From contig CM063502.1 in assembly GCA_032207245.1 (NCBI GenBank), forward strand, positions 43,487,162-43,551,161: a stretch of 64,000 nucleotides of DNA, given 5' to 3'. The stretch comes from Pardosa pseudoannulata (Eukaryota > Arthropoda > Arachnida > Araneae > Lycosidae). Under the pieces are notes generated by a model, which did not search any database, was not told the origin of the DNA, and saw only the letters and a program-made list of their open reading frames with translations. The position numbers and the translations under genes were made by a program. This document shows, piece by piece, positions 1 to 11,654 of the stretch (position 1 is the stretch's first letter; the number at the start of each line of letters is the position of its first letter).

Positions 1-139
1 ATAAACAAATTATTGAGCGTGTACCAGATAATTCCCAGCCATAAAACAAACCATTCTTTTACCAGCCTCATACGGTACTTTACAATACTGAAAAATTAAA
101 AATTTTACTGATCCCGTCATATGACGGGCCATATGCTAG
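1..139 (+). mobile_element. Helitron 3' terminus (5' part lies outside the window)
   Basis: The segment ends with a perfect 16-bp palindrome, CCCGTCATATGACGGG (113-128), then seven bases, then CTAG (136-139) followed by T. A short hairpin just upstream of a terminal CTRR, with insertion before T, is the diagnostic 3' end of Helitron rolling-circle transposons. The same 140 bp recurs at 2430-2566 with the same palindrome and the same CTAG end, so it is a family and not a chance hairpin. No Rep/helicase coding is visible, so the copy is non-autonomous or only its tail is in view. Confidence 0.75.
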
Positions 140-1675
140 TATTTTAATAAAACACCAAAAATGTGATGCCCTAATCTTATTTTTCTTATTAAAATGTAAT
201 TACTTATATGGTTCCCAGAATTTAGCGATTTTAAAAAGTTGTAAAGAAGTTCCAGAAATGTACATTTGTACTGAAATGTACATTTAATACATTAAAGTAA
301 TTTACGTCAAAGCACACATTTCTCTTTTTATTTTTCTTCACAATTTTTGTTTAGATACACTAATCTAGCTATGTACATATTTCAAAACATTATGAATGTA
401 TGCAGAAAATTGTGATTATAAAATTAATGTATTGTATGTATTCAAATCTAATTTATAGATTTTCTTGAATAAAAAGTAATTTTGAGTTGTGTTAAACAAA
501 ATTTTAACCTTTTTTGTATCTGACGCTAAAATCATATCTTGCATGAATCATTTGATTTAGAGCTAAAATAAATAGAAAAATCTTAATAATAGTATCTGTA
601 ATCAAGATTAGAAAAAAATCGCTTTTTTTTCAATGTTTAGTCACTTTTTGGTTACTTATTCTATATTATTTGTCACTTTTCTCACTTTTTTGAAAGTACC
701 TCAGCAGTTTTAAGCCTGTATATTGAAATATTTTATGAAGTTTGACTTACATCATTGAAGCAGCTTCTGCAATGAAATTTCTGTAGTAGATATTTACCGA
801 TATACATCAGAAGGTTTCGAAATAAAAATAATAATAATGCACACGAAACGAACCATTATTTCAACAACATCATTTCTTTTCTATGACTGTACTAGATTTA
901 AAATTTTCTTCCTCGAAATTATTTCAAAAGGTCGTAGCGGCTTGTGACGAAAAATTTATGCCCTCCAGATATTGTTGCCCAGAGAATAAAACAAACACAA
1001 AATGTGTTGCTCCGTGGTATTTTTTTGGAATGTTACTTTTTTCCTTATTCTCTCCCGATAATTGGACGTTGCATTTTTATTCGTCAATGAAAAGTACCCG
1101 TTGACATTATAAATACATTTTCGTAACACTCTTTCGTAAGAAGTAATCTAATTTAGTTTTTCTACTACTGGTTGTTAAGATGTCAAATGTCAGCAGTACA
1201 AAGAATTTCTATGGCTAAAAAAACAGATAAACAGTGGTCTTGAGATATAGATGGTATCTCGAATGACTTTCCCTTTTTCATAGACAAGATGGACCCACAA
1301 AGTATAATACATACCGTTATAACATTCACAAAATTCATTTGTATAATTTAAAATTCCTGAGGCTACTTACTTACTTTTGAAAAGGGTTCACTCTACGATT
1401 GCGTGTGTATATATGCATGTATACACACACACACACGAGCTTATGTGTATGGGCGGATCAATAAACAACCAAACCAAGGCGATTGAATAGATGACCTTCA
1501 TTGTCTGGTTATTTATTGATCCCTCCTCGTGTATGCTGATTGATAGATATATGCACAGAATGAAACTTCATTACTCAAGAGTCCATCCTATATACATATC
1601 TTTGACAGTACATTCATGAATCATTAATGGAACATCAGTATGGATGGATACATCAAAGCTTTAACTCGGGTACTA
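140..1675. other. AT-rich non-coding stretch, no gene seen
   Basis: Only short open frames without recognisable domains, and a small GT/AC microsatellite near 1405-1436. A 73-codon frame at 883-1104 has no family resemblance and sits in ordinary AT-rich sequence. Confidence 0.6.
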
Positions 1676-2566
1676 TTCAAAATAGTTCTTAAACACTGAA
1701 TCTTATGTCCAGCCTAAGAAATTCTGATAGGGAAAACTTATTGTATAAAAATCCCCTGAATAAAAATAAACTAAGTTATCTGTCCGTCAGTCATTGAATT
1801 TATGAAGCGATTGGACCTGGATTGGATAGAGATATCCATATTGGATTCTTAATGAGTTAGGGTTAGCAAAATTCAAAGCGAGCTCGAAATCCACCCCTTC
1901 CCCCCTTTTCGAGCGTTTATAAGCCCTATTTTCCCCGGTTAAAAGCAGGCAACTAAATTTATCAATTTGTCACATAATTAGGTAAAAATAACATTTTTTT
2001 TCTAGCATTATGACGTTTTTCTCTTAACCATTTTATTTAATCATTTCTTATTTTAAATTATTTAAATATCGTCTGCATTATTTTCGTACGTTTTATCACT
2101 GAACTTAGATATTACGTCAAAAATTTTCTTTTATATTTGGCCTAAATAATAGATTAGATACATATGTGATAATTTTAAATTTAATCATCAATTATTTTTT
2201 GTTGCAACGAAAACTTTATCATAGATATTAACAACAAATTCTATCTACCTCCCGGGTGTAGTAGAAATGATAGTTTCATTTCTTTACTTCCATTAATTAC
2301 TCAGGAAAAAAAATTGGGAAGAACATAACGATAATTTAACGAGAAAACTTTGAATTATCTTTCTAAATTCATTCAATGAGATTCTAAACTGCATTCACAG
2401 GATCGAGAAACTTTAGAAAAGTATGAATACAAACAAATTATTGAGCGTGTACCAGATAATTCTCAGCCAAGAAACAAACCATTTTTTATTTGTCTTATAA
2501 AGTACTTTACAATCCCGGAAAACTAAAAATGTTACTGACCCCGTCATATGACGGGTTATATGCTAG
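1676..2566 (+). mobile_element. Non-autonomous Helitron, about 0.89 kb
   Basis: The 3' end is clear: the perfect palindrome at 2540-2555, then CTAG at 2563-2566. The 5' end is inferred. The sequence starting TTCAAAATAGTTCTTAA at 1676, directly after an A, is repeated immediately after the terminal CTAG (from 2567), as expected if it is the start of the element and a second unit follows head-to-tail. The body (about 1760-1960) has no long open frame. Alternatively, an element starting near 1750 inserted between two copies of a pre-existing 75-bp duplication. Confidence 0.6.
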
Positions 2567-2836
2567 TTCAAAATAGTTCTTAAAACTGAATCTTAAACCG
2601 AAAGCTGGCAGATTAGTTAGGGCGCTGATCGTCGGTACCAGAGTTCGTGGGTTCGAATCCCACTACGGCATGGATGTTCGTAGCCTTTCAGAATCGGCTT
2701 TAAGCTGTAGGTCCCGGTCTCATTAGCCCTTGTGTGCAAAACATTAGACCGAAGAGCTCCAAACCAAAAGAAACAACCAAAACTGAATCTTATGTTGGAC
2801 CTAAGAAATTCAGATAGGGTAAACTTATTGTAAAAA
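2567..2836 (+). mobile_element. 5' fragment of a second Helitron unit, split by a SINE
   Basis: Bases 2567-2595 and 2779-2836 together match 1676-1748 closely (TTCAAAATAGTTCTTAA, then CTGAATCTTATG, CCTAAGAAATTC, GATAGGG, AACTTATTGTA). The match stops near 2836 and no second CTAG terminus follows downstream, so the unit is truncated or diverged. It starts exactly at the CTAG junction of the upstream element. Confidence 0.6.
2596..2778 (+). mobile_element. tRNA-derived SINE with 14-bp target-site duplication
   Basis: A tRNA-like head holds a perfect pol III B box (GGTTCGAATCC within 2641-2665) and an A-box-like region at 2605-2625 (CTGGCAGATTAGTTAGGGCG). A tRNA-unrelated body and an A/C-rich tail (ACCAAAAGAAACAACC) follow. 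The element is flanked by perfect direct repeats AAAACTGAATCTTA at 2582-2595 and 2779-2792, the mark of LINE-assisted insertion. The host sequence continues across the junction exactly as in the homologous stretch at 1690-1705, so the empty site is visible in the same window. Related copies lie at 36155, 57269 and, on the minus strand, 59361-59912. It is a SINE and not a tRNA gene: the sequence runs on well past the tRNA part. Confidence 0.9.
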
Positions 2837-5082
2837 AACTGTCGAGTAATTATTTATGAATCACTAAAAGTGTTCATTATTTAGTGCATTTTAGCGATAG
2901 TTTTAAAAATAAAAACACAACGTTCCATATATGTATAGAATCAGCTGTTTCTAGAAACAACTAAATTCTTCTTCTACAGAAGTCAATAGATGATGCTGTA
3001 AAATTCTCATTAATACAGCCAATTCCGTAAATATATAATTGTATCTCATTTAGAAAAACTCTCTAAGCCATTTCGTCACTTAATGTGTACTTTTCCTCCA
3101 CAGCAGTTGCGTTGCGACAAAACCGACATTAATTGACTTCGGTATTTTAGTATCTACACGAAGTTTCGCTGCCTACATCGTAAGACTCTTATGAATGTGT
3201 TTGTGAGGGCGGTACCTGCTCTTTATCAATAGACAAAAGGTTTTTGACGGTAACACCTGCATTCGCCCGCATAAGTAGTCAACACACGTTTCGTCCAGAC
3301 TCATATCCACCCAGATATCTAGACAACAACTGTACTCCCTTCTTGCGATGACCATTCACACTATCACACTGACATCCAAATCACAACGACTTAACACTTG
3401 AGTAGATAAAACTGTGTCTTTTAGCCTTATCGCTCATCATCACCCTGTACGCGTTGAAACAGCAACGGATTCCCTTTCTCGGTGAAGAATACGGAGATTT
3501 CTAATGTGATCATGAAAAGTTTTCAACCGATTGAAGTCCCTAACATGCGTTAACCTGAACCCGAATAAATTGATTTGAAAAATTTCTTTATCACGCAAGA
3601 AATTTGCACCTTTTTATTAGGAAAAGAAATCGTAAATCCATAGCTTTTTCAACAATACAAGTTGACGTCTTATAAGGCATTAAGTTTCCTATTATAAGCA
3701 AGGTGACAAATGAAAATGAATAAAAATAGATATAAATTATTAGTTTATAGTTATTTTTGATTAATTAAATTTTGTTTAACCTCGTATCCCCACACTGTGT
3801 AGTAATATTACTACCTCTCTAGCATGAGTCTACTGAAATTTAAATATGCGTTAAATGTGAATATTGGCTTTTTATTAAAGGTATCATCACAAATAAGATA
3901 TCGATCAAGATTACTAAATACGTTCAATAAACTATTGTACTTTCTTAATGCATTCATATTCATGTTATCTCTACACTGCATGACTATTTTTCTTTTACAA
4001 GTATATTTTTTTCACACACATTGGAATCTAAACAATGTTTTAAAAAATATTTAAAAATTATTTTAAAATTTTTTTACCGTTTTTAAATGAAAAATTGTTT
4101 GTATACATATCCTTAATAAATATATGAAAAGTATTAGTATAAAATTAAAAACTAAATACCTTGATCAGTTAAAAAAAATCCTTTATCAAACCATTAATAA
4201 ACAGAAGCAGTAAAATAATAGTAAAATGATAAACATGCGCAGCCAAATAGTTTGTTCTAAAATATATAACATTCAGTTACTCCCATCAAGAGAAGGAAAT
4301 CAGAATGAAATAGTAAGAAAGATTGATTGGCATGGAAACCAATATGCAATAAATCCAAATTTTATTTTTCGTAGATTTTGTATGCGATGAAACTATAATT
4401 GATTCTAAAATTCATGACTGCACAGTATAAAATCAAATATTACTTAAATCTATTTAAATGTTCAGGATATTTATTCTAACAATGTTAAATCTGTTTATGG
4501 CTCTGTAAATTTTCATTAAAGACATTTTATCGAGTAATAGTTAGTGTAGAATAATTTTTGACGGCAGCAAATTATACTATGCAGATTTTACTATCCTATG
4601 TTTTCCAAATATGATTGGGTCTCATTACTACAACAATTCCTTTTTTAGGACTTAATAGAAAACGTGTTCAGCTTTATGGGTATTTCGCAATTGATTACTT
4701 TACTTTCATTTATCCTTATTTTTCTTTTAGACGTGATACGTGGGTCCTTTAAAAATCCTGTTTGTAAGTTGTATAGCATTAGAGGAAAAGAGAAAATATT
4801 TAAACATTGTATCCTGAAAATTCAGTATCTAAAAGGAAAAAAATATGAATAATATACCTAAAACTGCAATTTTGCATGATTATTTACTATGTTAAAAATA
4901 GAGAGAACAATGAAACTTTTGATAACTAATCTATGTATAAGTTAAAATTAGCATTCACTAAATCGTTCTGTTATTCCACAAAATTTATGCATTGCAGTAA
5001 AAAACATGGATCTCATGACTATATTCTTTCTTAACTTAGGATATACTATGATTAAATTTTATAGGAGAATTTTTATTCTTGC
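2837..5082. other. Non-coding stretch with a GC-richer island at 3090-3520
   Basis: Mostly AT-rich with no recognisable gene. The part at about 3090-3520 is visibly richer in G and C and shows no repeat within the window. A 60-codon minus-strand frame (3173-3355) lies there; it contains five cysteines but matches no family I know. It could be a conserved non-coding element or a small exon. The remainder to 5082 holds only short random frames. Confidence 0.5.
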
Positions 5083-5126
<44 letters not shown>

Positions 5127-5140
5127 ATGTGCGTGTGTAC
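5083..5140. repeat. (TA)n-(TG)n microsatellite
   Basis: A run of TA dinucleotides passes into TG dinucleotides and then imperfect TG/CG units. Confidence 0.95.
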
Positions 5141-5695
5141 ATATATAATACAAGCATAAATGTATGTGAATATGTATATACGTAAACTACATCTACAGTT
5201 TTGTGACGATATCGATGAAATTTATCACACTAGACCGTCGAGAAAAACTACAGTTCCTTTCAGAAAATTCAGAAAGACATGTCGAGAGAAAGATCAGCGT
5301 TTTTAAATTAATTTTTAAAATTTTCATGGAACCTTAATTAACAGATATATTAATTAAAAACTTCAGAATGCTAATTTATTCACTCTTTAAAGCATACTTT
5401 TCAGCGACGCTCGGAGAAATGGCATGAGCGACGATGTTTGCCGAGAGTTTCAGACATTTTGATATTTCTATCTGTGCATTATAAAAAGTAATAGAACTGA
5501 AACGTATAGCCCGATTGTTTCACCGTCCCAAAGTATATTTAAAAAAATAAAGGTTTTACTAATTTTTACTAAATTTTATCGAAAGGTCGATTTTGAGGCT
5601 TTTTATGAAGCAAGTTTTTAAATTGTGTTATTCAATTTCGTAATTCTATTCAGTATGTACTTGCATTTGTAAAGTCCAGAATTTATTATCTTAAA

Positions 5696-5698
<3 letters not shown>
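5141..5698. other. Non-coding, nothing recognised
   Basis: AT-rich sequence with no open frame of note. One mildly GC-richer patch at 5400-5460. Confidence 0.6.
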
Positions 5699-5752
<54 letters not shown>

Positions 5753-5755
5753 TAT
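5699..5755. repeat. (TA)n microsatellite
   Basis: Nearly pure TA dinucleotide run. Confidence 0.95.
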
Positions 5756-5759
5756 TTAA

Positions 5760-5980
5760 CCCTTAATTTGGCTAAGTCCGCTACACCGGATATGTATATT
5801 TATAACTACTATATAACATAATTGTCAGTGTTCGCCACAGAGGACATTAATTATCTCAAAAATAGAAAATGATATATTTTTTGTTTATTTTACAAAGATT
5901 CTAATGTCTATACAGACATGGGAAAATAACAGAAATTAAAATTAAAAAACATTTGAAAAAACATCTTGCCAAATTAAGGG
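5760..5980. mobile_element. Probable small TIR element, piggyBac-like
   Basis: CCCTTAATTTGGC at 5760-5772 is preceded by TTAA, and its exact reverse complement, GCCAAATTAAGGG, is at 5968-5980. TTAA plus CCC-starting inverted repeats is the piggyBac pattern. The right flank reads ATAT rather than TTAA, so the right target duplication is lost or the assignment is wrong. No coding inside. Confidence 0.45.
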
Positions 5981-7006
5981 ATATATCCATAATTGAAGAC
6001 TTTAAAAAAAAAAAAACACTCTCAGAATTTGAATTTTTGAAACATTTTACAGCTTTGTGAATTTTTATCCGAATGACATGAACTTTTTTTCCGAACATGC
6101 AATAAGCAGCTTAACAGAAAATTTCAATGCATTTGTTGAAAAATTATGGATTTTAAAAATACTTTTCAGTTTTACAGTTAAACGCTCAAGATCTCCTTAA
6201 ATTCTCACGTGACCATCATTTCACAATCTATCGGAAGAAATATATTTTGACATTCTATAAAGCAATAATGGCACTTTTCTTCGACAAGCAAGATATTTTG
6301 TTAACTCTTCGGACAGATAAACGTAAAACATTCTGCCTTATCAATCTTAGAACTGTAAATAATATTTCTTTTGAATTTTTTTAAAATCAATTTTTTAGAC
6401 CTTCATTTAGCTCCATTCACGTACAATCTAAATAATCAACTTTAATCTGAATAAAATATCAAACCCCGGCAATGCCGAATATTTCAGCTAATTATAAAAT
6501 ATTTGGCTTGAGTAATCTGTTTTATTTGTATCTTTGTGTGAGGAAGAATGCATGCGTGTATAGCTAGCAACAAAGCTCCATGCACTCTCTAGGCTGAAAC
6601 GTACAGCTCTGAATTCAAAATCATTGCATACCCTCACAGACAGTCAAACACCTATTTTTCACGGAAGAACCTGAATCCATGAGCCTCCTGCTACGGATTA
6701 CGATTTTTTAAACGTTCGGAATCAGCATTAAATTATAAGTTTTATTCTTTTTACTGCTCGTTTAGTCAAAGATGACCGATTCGTTCTGAGAAACTTAAAA
6801 AAAAAATGACTTCTCATAAAAAGTCCGTTTAAAGTGATGCCGAACAGGTGTTAACCGGGCAATTGGAAAGTGGGGGAAAATGATGCAGTCAGATCAATTA
6901 CGCTCAGCTCTGTTTAGATCTGATGGTCATCGACATGTGTGAGGCAATGAACTCACCGTATACGTTTTTGGTTTTTTTTTCATTGCGTTCGCCAATGCCA
7001 GTAGGC
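5981..7006. other. Non-coding stretch with a less AT-rich part at 6530-6980
   Basis: No gene recognised. The 6530-6980 part is closer to balanced base composition and unrepeated in the window. It includes a CAGGTG E-box-like word near 6845. A regulatory role is possible but unproven. Confidence 0.5.
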
Positions 7007-8029
7007 CATGCACGGTTCATGGTGTATATTTTAAGAGTGGTAACAGACCAAATAAGATTATAGTATTTTCTACTGTAAGTAAATGAGGACGTATTTCTGG
7101 TAATACTAATGTCAGAACAGTTTCTTAAATTTCAATGTCCTTTATTATTTAAGGTAGAACATTAACTTTTTATTTTTTATCGGAAGATTTCAGAAATTTT
7201 CCTTTTGCCTAATATTTTTATAAATAGCTACTAAGTATAAATAAATGGAGTAAATATAGTCATGCACGGTTCATGGTGTATATTTTAAGAGTGGTAACAG
7301 ACCAAATAAGATTATAGTATTTTCTACTGTAAGTAAATGAGGACATATTTCTGGTAATACTAATGTCAGAACAGTTTCTTAAATTTCAATGTCCTTTATT
7401 ATTTAAGGTAGAACATTAACTTTTTATTTTTTATCGGAAGATTTCAGAAATTTTTCTTTTACCTAATATTTTTATAAATAGCTACATAAGTATAAATAAA
7501 TGGAGTAAATATAGTCATGCATGGTTCATGGTGTATATTTTAAGAGTGGTAACAGACCAAATAAGATAATATTTTCTACTGTAAGTAAATGAGGACGTAT
7601 TTCTGGTAATACTAATGTCAGAACAGTTTCTTAAATTTCAATGTCCTTTATTATTTAAGGTAGAACATTAACTTTTTATTTTTTATCGGAAGATTTCAGA
7701 AATTTTTCTTTTACCTAATATTTTTATAAATAGCTACATAAGTATAAATAAATGGAGTAAATATAGTCATGCATGGTTCACCTTTCATGGTATATTTTTA
7801 CAGTTAGGTGGTAACAGACCAAATAAGATAATATTTTCTACTGTAAGTAAATGAGGACATATTTCTGGTAATACTAATGTCAGAACAGTTTCTTAAATTT
7901 CAATGCTCTTAATTATTTAAGGTAGAACATTAACTTTTTATTTTTCTTTCGAAGATTTCAGAAATTTTCCTTTTACCTAATATTTTTTATAAATAGCTAC
8001 TAAGTATAAATAGATGGAGTAAATATAGT
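7007..8029 (+). repeat. Four-copy tandem array, about 253-bp unit
   Basis: Units start at 7007, 7261, 7516 and 7768, each opening CATGCACGG/CATGCATGG and containing GTGGTAACAGACCAAATAAG, GAGGACGTATTTCTGGTAAT and AATGGAGTAAATATAGT in the same order. Copies 1-3 are almost identical. Copy 4 carries more changes, including a small insertion near its start (CACCTTTCATGG). No open frame runs through the unit. Confidence 0.95.
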
Positions 8030-8966
8030 TATGCCTAAGATCTGTGCCAAAACTCAAAGACAAGCACAAACTTTAATGATTACGATTGATGTTTGAAAAT
8101 ATATTTCTTTTATATCTTAATATTGTAAGACTTAACCTGAAACAATAATTGAAATTTATAAGGTCTTTTAAAAATACAAAATCAATCTTGATCTAAATAT
8201 AAGGTTACCAAAATTTTTACAAATCAAACCGTATACCCCACTCTCCAAAATCAACGATAATGAACTACTTAGCTTTTTCATCTCCCCAAGATTTTGGCTA
8301 GCTTGTCCTGCCATGTAGCTTGCACTTAATTTTTAATTTATATTTCATAAGAAAATAAAATCAGCAAATTTTAAAATTGATGACTTATTAAACAGAACAA
8401 GAACGGTAAAAATAAATCAAACTATAAACATAGGAATTAAAAACAGTTTTAAACATCAATTTATATATTTTCCATTAGATTTGGTCTTCTGCAACACTGC
8501 TTTATTAAGTTCATAATCATGCTTCTAACAGCAATTGAAATCATTGTTTGCAATGTGCTGAAGAATACTTTCAACTACACATCTGTGGAAAGTCTACTTT
8601 TTTTTCTGTTGAATCTTCATCAACGAGAATATTCTTTCTACTTTACCATTACATTCTGATATGAGAAAATATGCTCGCACATGCAATAGAAAATTTTAAA
8701 GACTGGGATTTGGGGACATCATCAAGGGATCGTACGGGACACTGGGACACAAGTCTTAAAACCGGTAACAGCCCTGATTAATCGGGACGTCTGTTAATCC
8801 TATCTTTATATCAAATGAAGTGAATCGATATTGTCTGGTATCAGAGCCTGTTACTTGTAGTATAATTTTTATTTTCAATTCCTAGACCACAGCAATAAAG
8901 AAAAATACAACTTCTAGTAACAATAATTTTCTTCAAAGAAACAGATGATGGATTTTTTAAGTATCA
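8030..8966. other. Non-coding, with a solo hAT-like end at 8761-8776
   Basis: ACCGGTAACAGCCCTG at 8761-8776 reads, on the other strand, as a CAGGGCTGTTACC-type hAT terminus. I found no partner end or target duplication, so only an isolated end is suggested. The rest is AT-rich without genes. Confidence 0.4.
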
Positions 8967-9242
8967 GTTCCTACTACATATATAGGAGAAAGCTTAATAT
9001 TCTTCATTAACAAATGTAAATTGATTTCTCCTACAGTTCCTACTACACATAGAAGAGAAAGCTTAATGTTCTTCAATAACAAATGTAAATTACATCCTTC
9101 TACAGTTCCTACTACACATATAGAAGAAGGCTTAATATTCTTCATTAACAAATGTAAATTACATTCTCCTACAGTTCCTACTACACCTATAGGAGAAAGC
9201 TTAATATTCTTCGTTAACAAATGTAAATTACATTCTCCTATT
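8967..9242. repeat. 69-bp minisatellite, four copies
   Basis: Units begin GTTCCTACTACA at 8967, 9036, 9105 and 9174. Each carries AAGCTTAAT, TTCTTC and AACAAATGTAAATT. Because 69 is a multiple of three, both strands stay open (9021-9287 plus, 8957-9220 minus) and would translate to a 23-residue repeat. This is explained by the period and is not evidence of a gene. Confidence 0.95.
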
Positions 9243-9688
9243 GCTATGCTTTACCAGGTTCATGATCACTTCAAGAGTAATAAGTAGCGATTATTGAAAA
9301 GCATGAATAATTATAAAGACATTTATTTTTTCATCTAGGGATATACTATTAATGAAAGAATTTTAACTTATTAATAGCATTTTTTATATATTTTTCGAGA
9401 GAGCATGTTTCTTTTTATGCTTCAGTGTATATTAAGTACATTAAGTACAATAAATAATTATATCAATTCTTGATTACACAAATAAAATTAATTTATTATA
9501 CCTTTGAAAAATTTTTAAACATGATTTTTTTAATTCCAAGAAAAGCAGGTGCCACTAGAAAATTAAAATGCCCAATAACTCATAATTTAGCATTTTCATA
9601 GGAAAAATAATGTTTAAATGTCCTTCCCTTAGAAGTGAAATTTCTGGCTAAACCAAATTCCTCTCTGGATTTTCTTTTTAAATTTAAC
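9243..9688. other. AT-rich non-coding spacer
   Basis: Nothing recognised between two tandem arrays. Confidence 0.6.
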
Positions 9689-10990
9689 ATGAAATGTATA
9701 TTTTCACTTATGCATGTTTTTGTGTTTATTGAAATACTATTACTTTAAAAACTAACACGATAAATAAATTCTCTGTAAAAAATAAAAATATATGAATGGT
9801 TTGTAAGAGTCTATCAAAGGGGAATAAAAAATCATATTTTATGCATCTAGTACATAATTCATCATATATAAATAAAACCATACAGAATATAGTTAAGGAA
9901 ACAAATAGGATATTCAAATACTAGTACTTTAAAAACTGATGCAATAAATAAATAGTTCTGTGTTTATAAACAATAAAAAAAATGGGAATTGTTTGTAAGA
10001 GTCTGTTAAGGAGGAATAAAAAAAAATCATCTTTCATGTATTTAGTACAAAATTCATCGTACGTAATTAAAACTACACACAGTATAATTAAGATTATAAA
10101 TAGAATAGGAAAACTTAATCATAAATTTTAATAATAATTTTAATGATATCTTAAATAATTTCTTTTATGATGTTTAACCTGTAAAAATTTATTTAAAAGT
10201 ACTTATTTAAATTCAAAAATCTAACTTAAATTTAACATGAAATTTATATTTTCACTTATGTTTGTTTTTGTGTATATTGTATTACTATTACTTTAAAAAC
10301 TGATATGATAAATAAATTTTTTATAAACAATAAAAAATATGAATGATTTGTAAGAGTCTATCAAAGGGGAATAAAAAATCATATTTTATGCATCTAGTAC
10401 ATAATTCATCATATATAATAAAACCATACAGAATGTAGTTAAAGAAACAAATAGGATATTCAAATACTAGTACTTTAAAAACTGATGCAATAAATAAATA
10501 GTTCTGTGTTAATAAACAATGAAATAATGGGAATTGTTTGTAAGAGTCTGTTAAAGAGGAATAAAAAAAATCATTTTTCATGTATTTAGTACAAAATTCA
10601 TATTACGTAATTAAAACTACACACAATATAATTAAGATTATAAATAAAATAGGAAAACTTAATCATAAAGTATAATAAATTTAATCATTACTTAAATAAT
10701 TTCTTTTATAATAGTTAACCTGTAAAAATTTATTTAAAAGTACTTATTTAAATTCAAAAATCTAACTTAAATTTAACATGAAATTTATATTTTCACTTAT
10801 GTTTGTTTTTGTGTATATTGTATTACTATTACTTTAAAAACTGATATGATAAATAAATTTTCTGTAAAGAATAAAAATATGAATTGTTTGTAAGAGTCTA
10901 TCAAAGGGGGATAAAAAATCATATTTTATGCCTTTAGTACATAATTCATGATATATAAATAAAACAACACAGAATATAGTGAAAGAAACA
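9689..10990. repeat. Tandem array, about 550-bp unit with internal sub-repeats
   Basis: The block containing ATTTTCACTTATG and GTTTTTGTGT, then TACTATTACTTTAAAAACT, recurs near 9690, 10240 and 10790. Inside each unit is a shorter, roughly 190-bp repetition built on ACTTTAAAAACTGAT, AATAAATA, TTTGTAAGAGTCT and TTTAGTACA. The third unit is incomplete and loses similarity near 10990. Minus-strand frames at 9726-9917 and 10321-10581 are two copies of the same shadow. Confidence 0.9.
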
Positions 10991-11646
10991 AAACCCAATT
11001 GATAAGATTTTTACTATTCTTTGAACTAATCTAAAAGAACTCAAACCATTTTAACTTATTAATCTCTTTTATTGTTTTATTTTTTATGTTCATTTACTTG
11101 AAAAGTAAAAAGTAGTAGTTGTATGACGCTTATTAAATAATACAAAGAAAATGTTTAAATACGTTATATTTAATCTTCGACAATTCATCGAGACCACAAT
11201 ACTATTTTAGATAGCATATCATAAAAAATGTACACCTTATTCTTAACCCAACTGCTCTGACAGGTGCACAAATAGTATGTGTAGTATACGAGTATCTGTT
11301 CTTTCTAAGTTATATGTGAAATACATGAGTATATTTCTCCAGCAGATTCTGAAAACATACAAAGTAAAACTTGTGCACTAAGCTTTCCTCGCCTCAGTTT
11401 GAGGTTTTAAATGGGAAAATATGAAAAGCACGAAAATGCACATTAAAAGGCATAAAGGATAACAGGTAAAGTACTAAACCGAAGCTATTTTTATGCTTTA
11501 TAAAATTGGAAATTACATGTAGTGTACACATTTTCTTTGAACCTGTTTTTTCCATACACATCTAATTAAGTGCTACTTTCTTTAAATATTGTTAACATTA
11601 TTTCCAATTTGGTGGCACTTGCTGTTATAGCATTCACCACTACTAA
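10991..11646. other. Non-coding, nothing recognised
   Basis: AT-rich, short unrelated frames only. Confidence 0.6.
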
Positions 11647-11654
11647 GTTGCAGA

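Noticed and set aside
2596..2700. tRNA gene
   Set aside because: The B box is perfect, but the sequence continues as a multi-copy SINE body and is flanked by target duplications. The acceptor and anticodon arms do not form a proper cloverleaf.
8957..9287. 23-residue repeat protein
   Set aside because: Explained by a 69-bp minisatellite; open on both strands, no start context, no flanking coding sequence.
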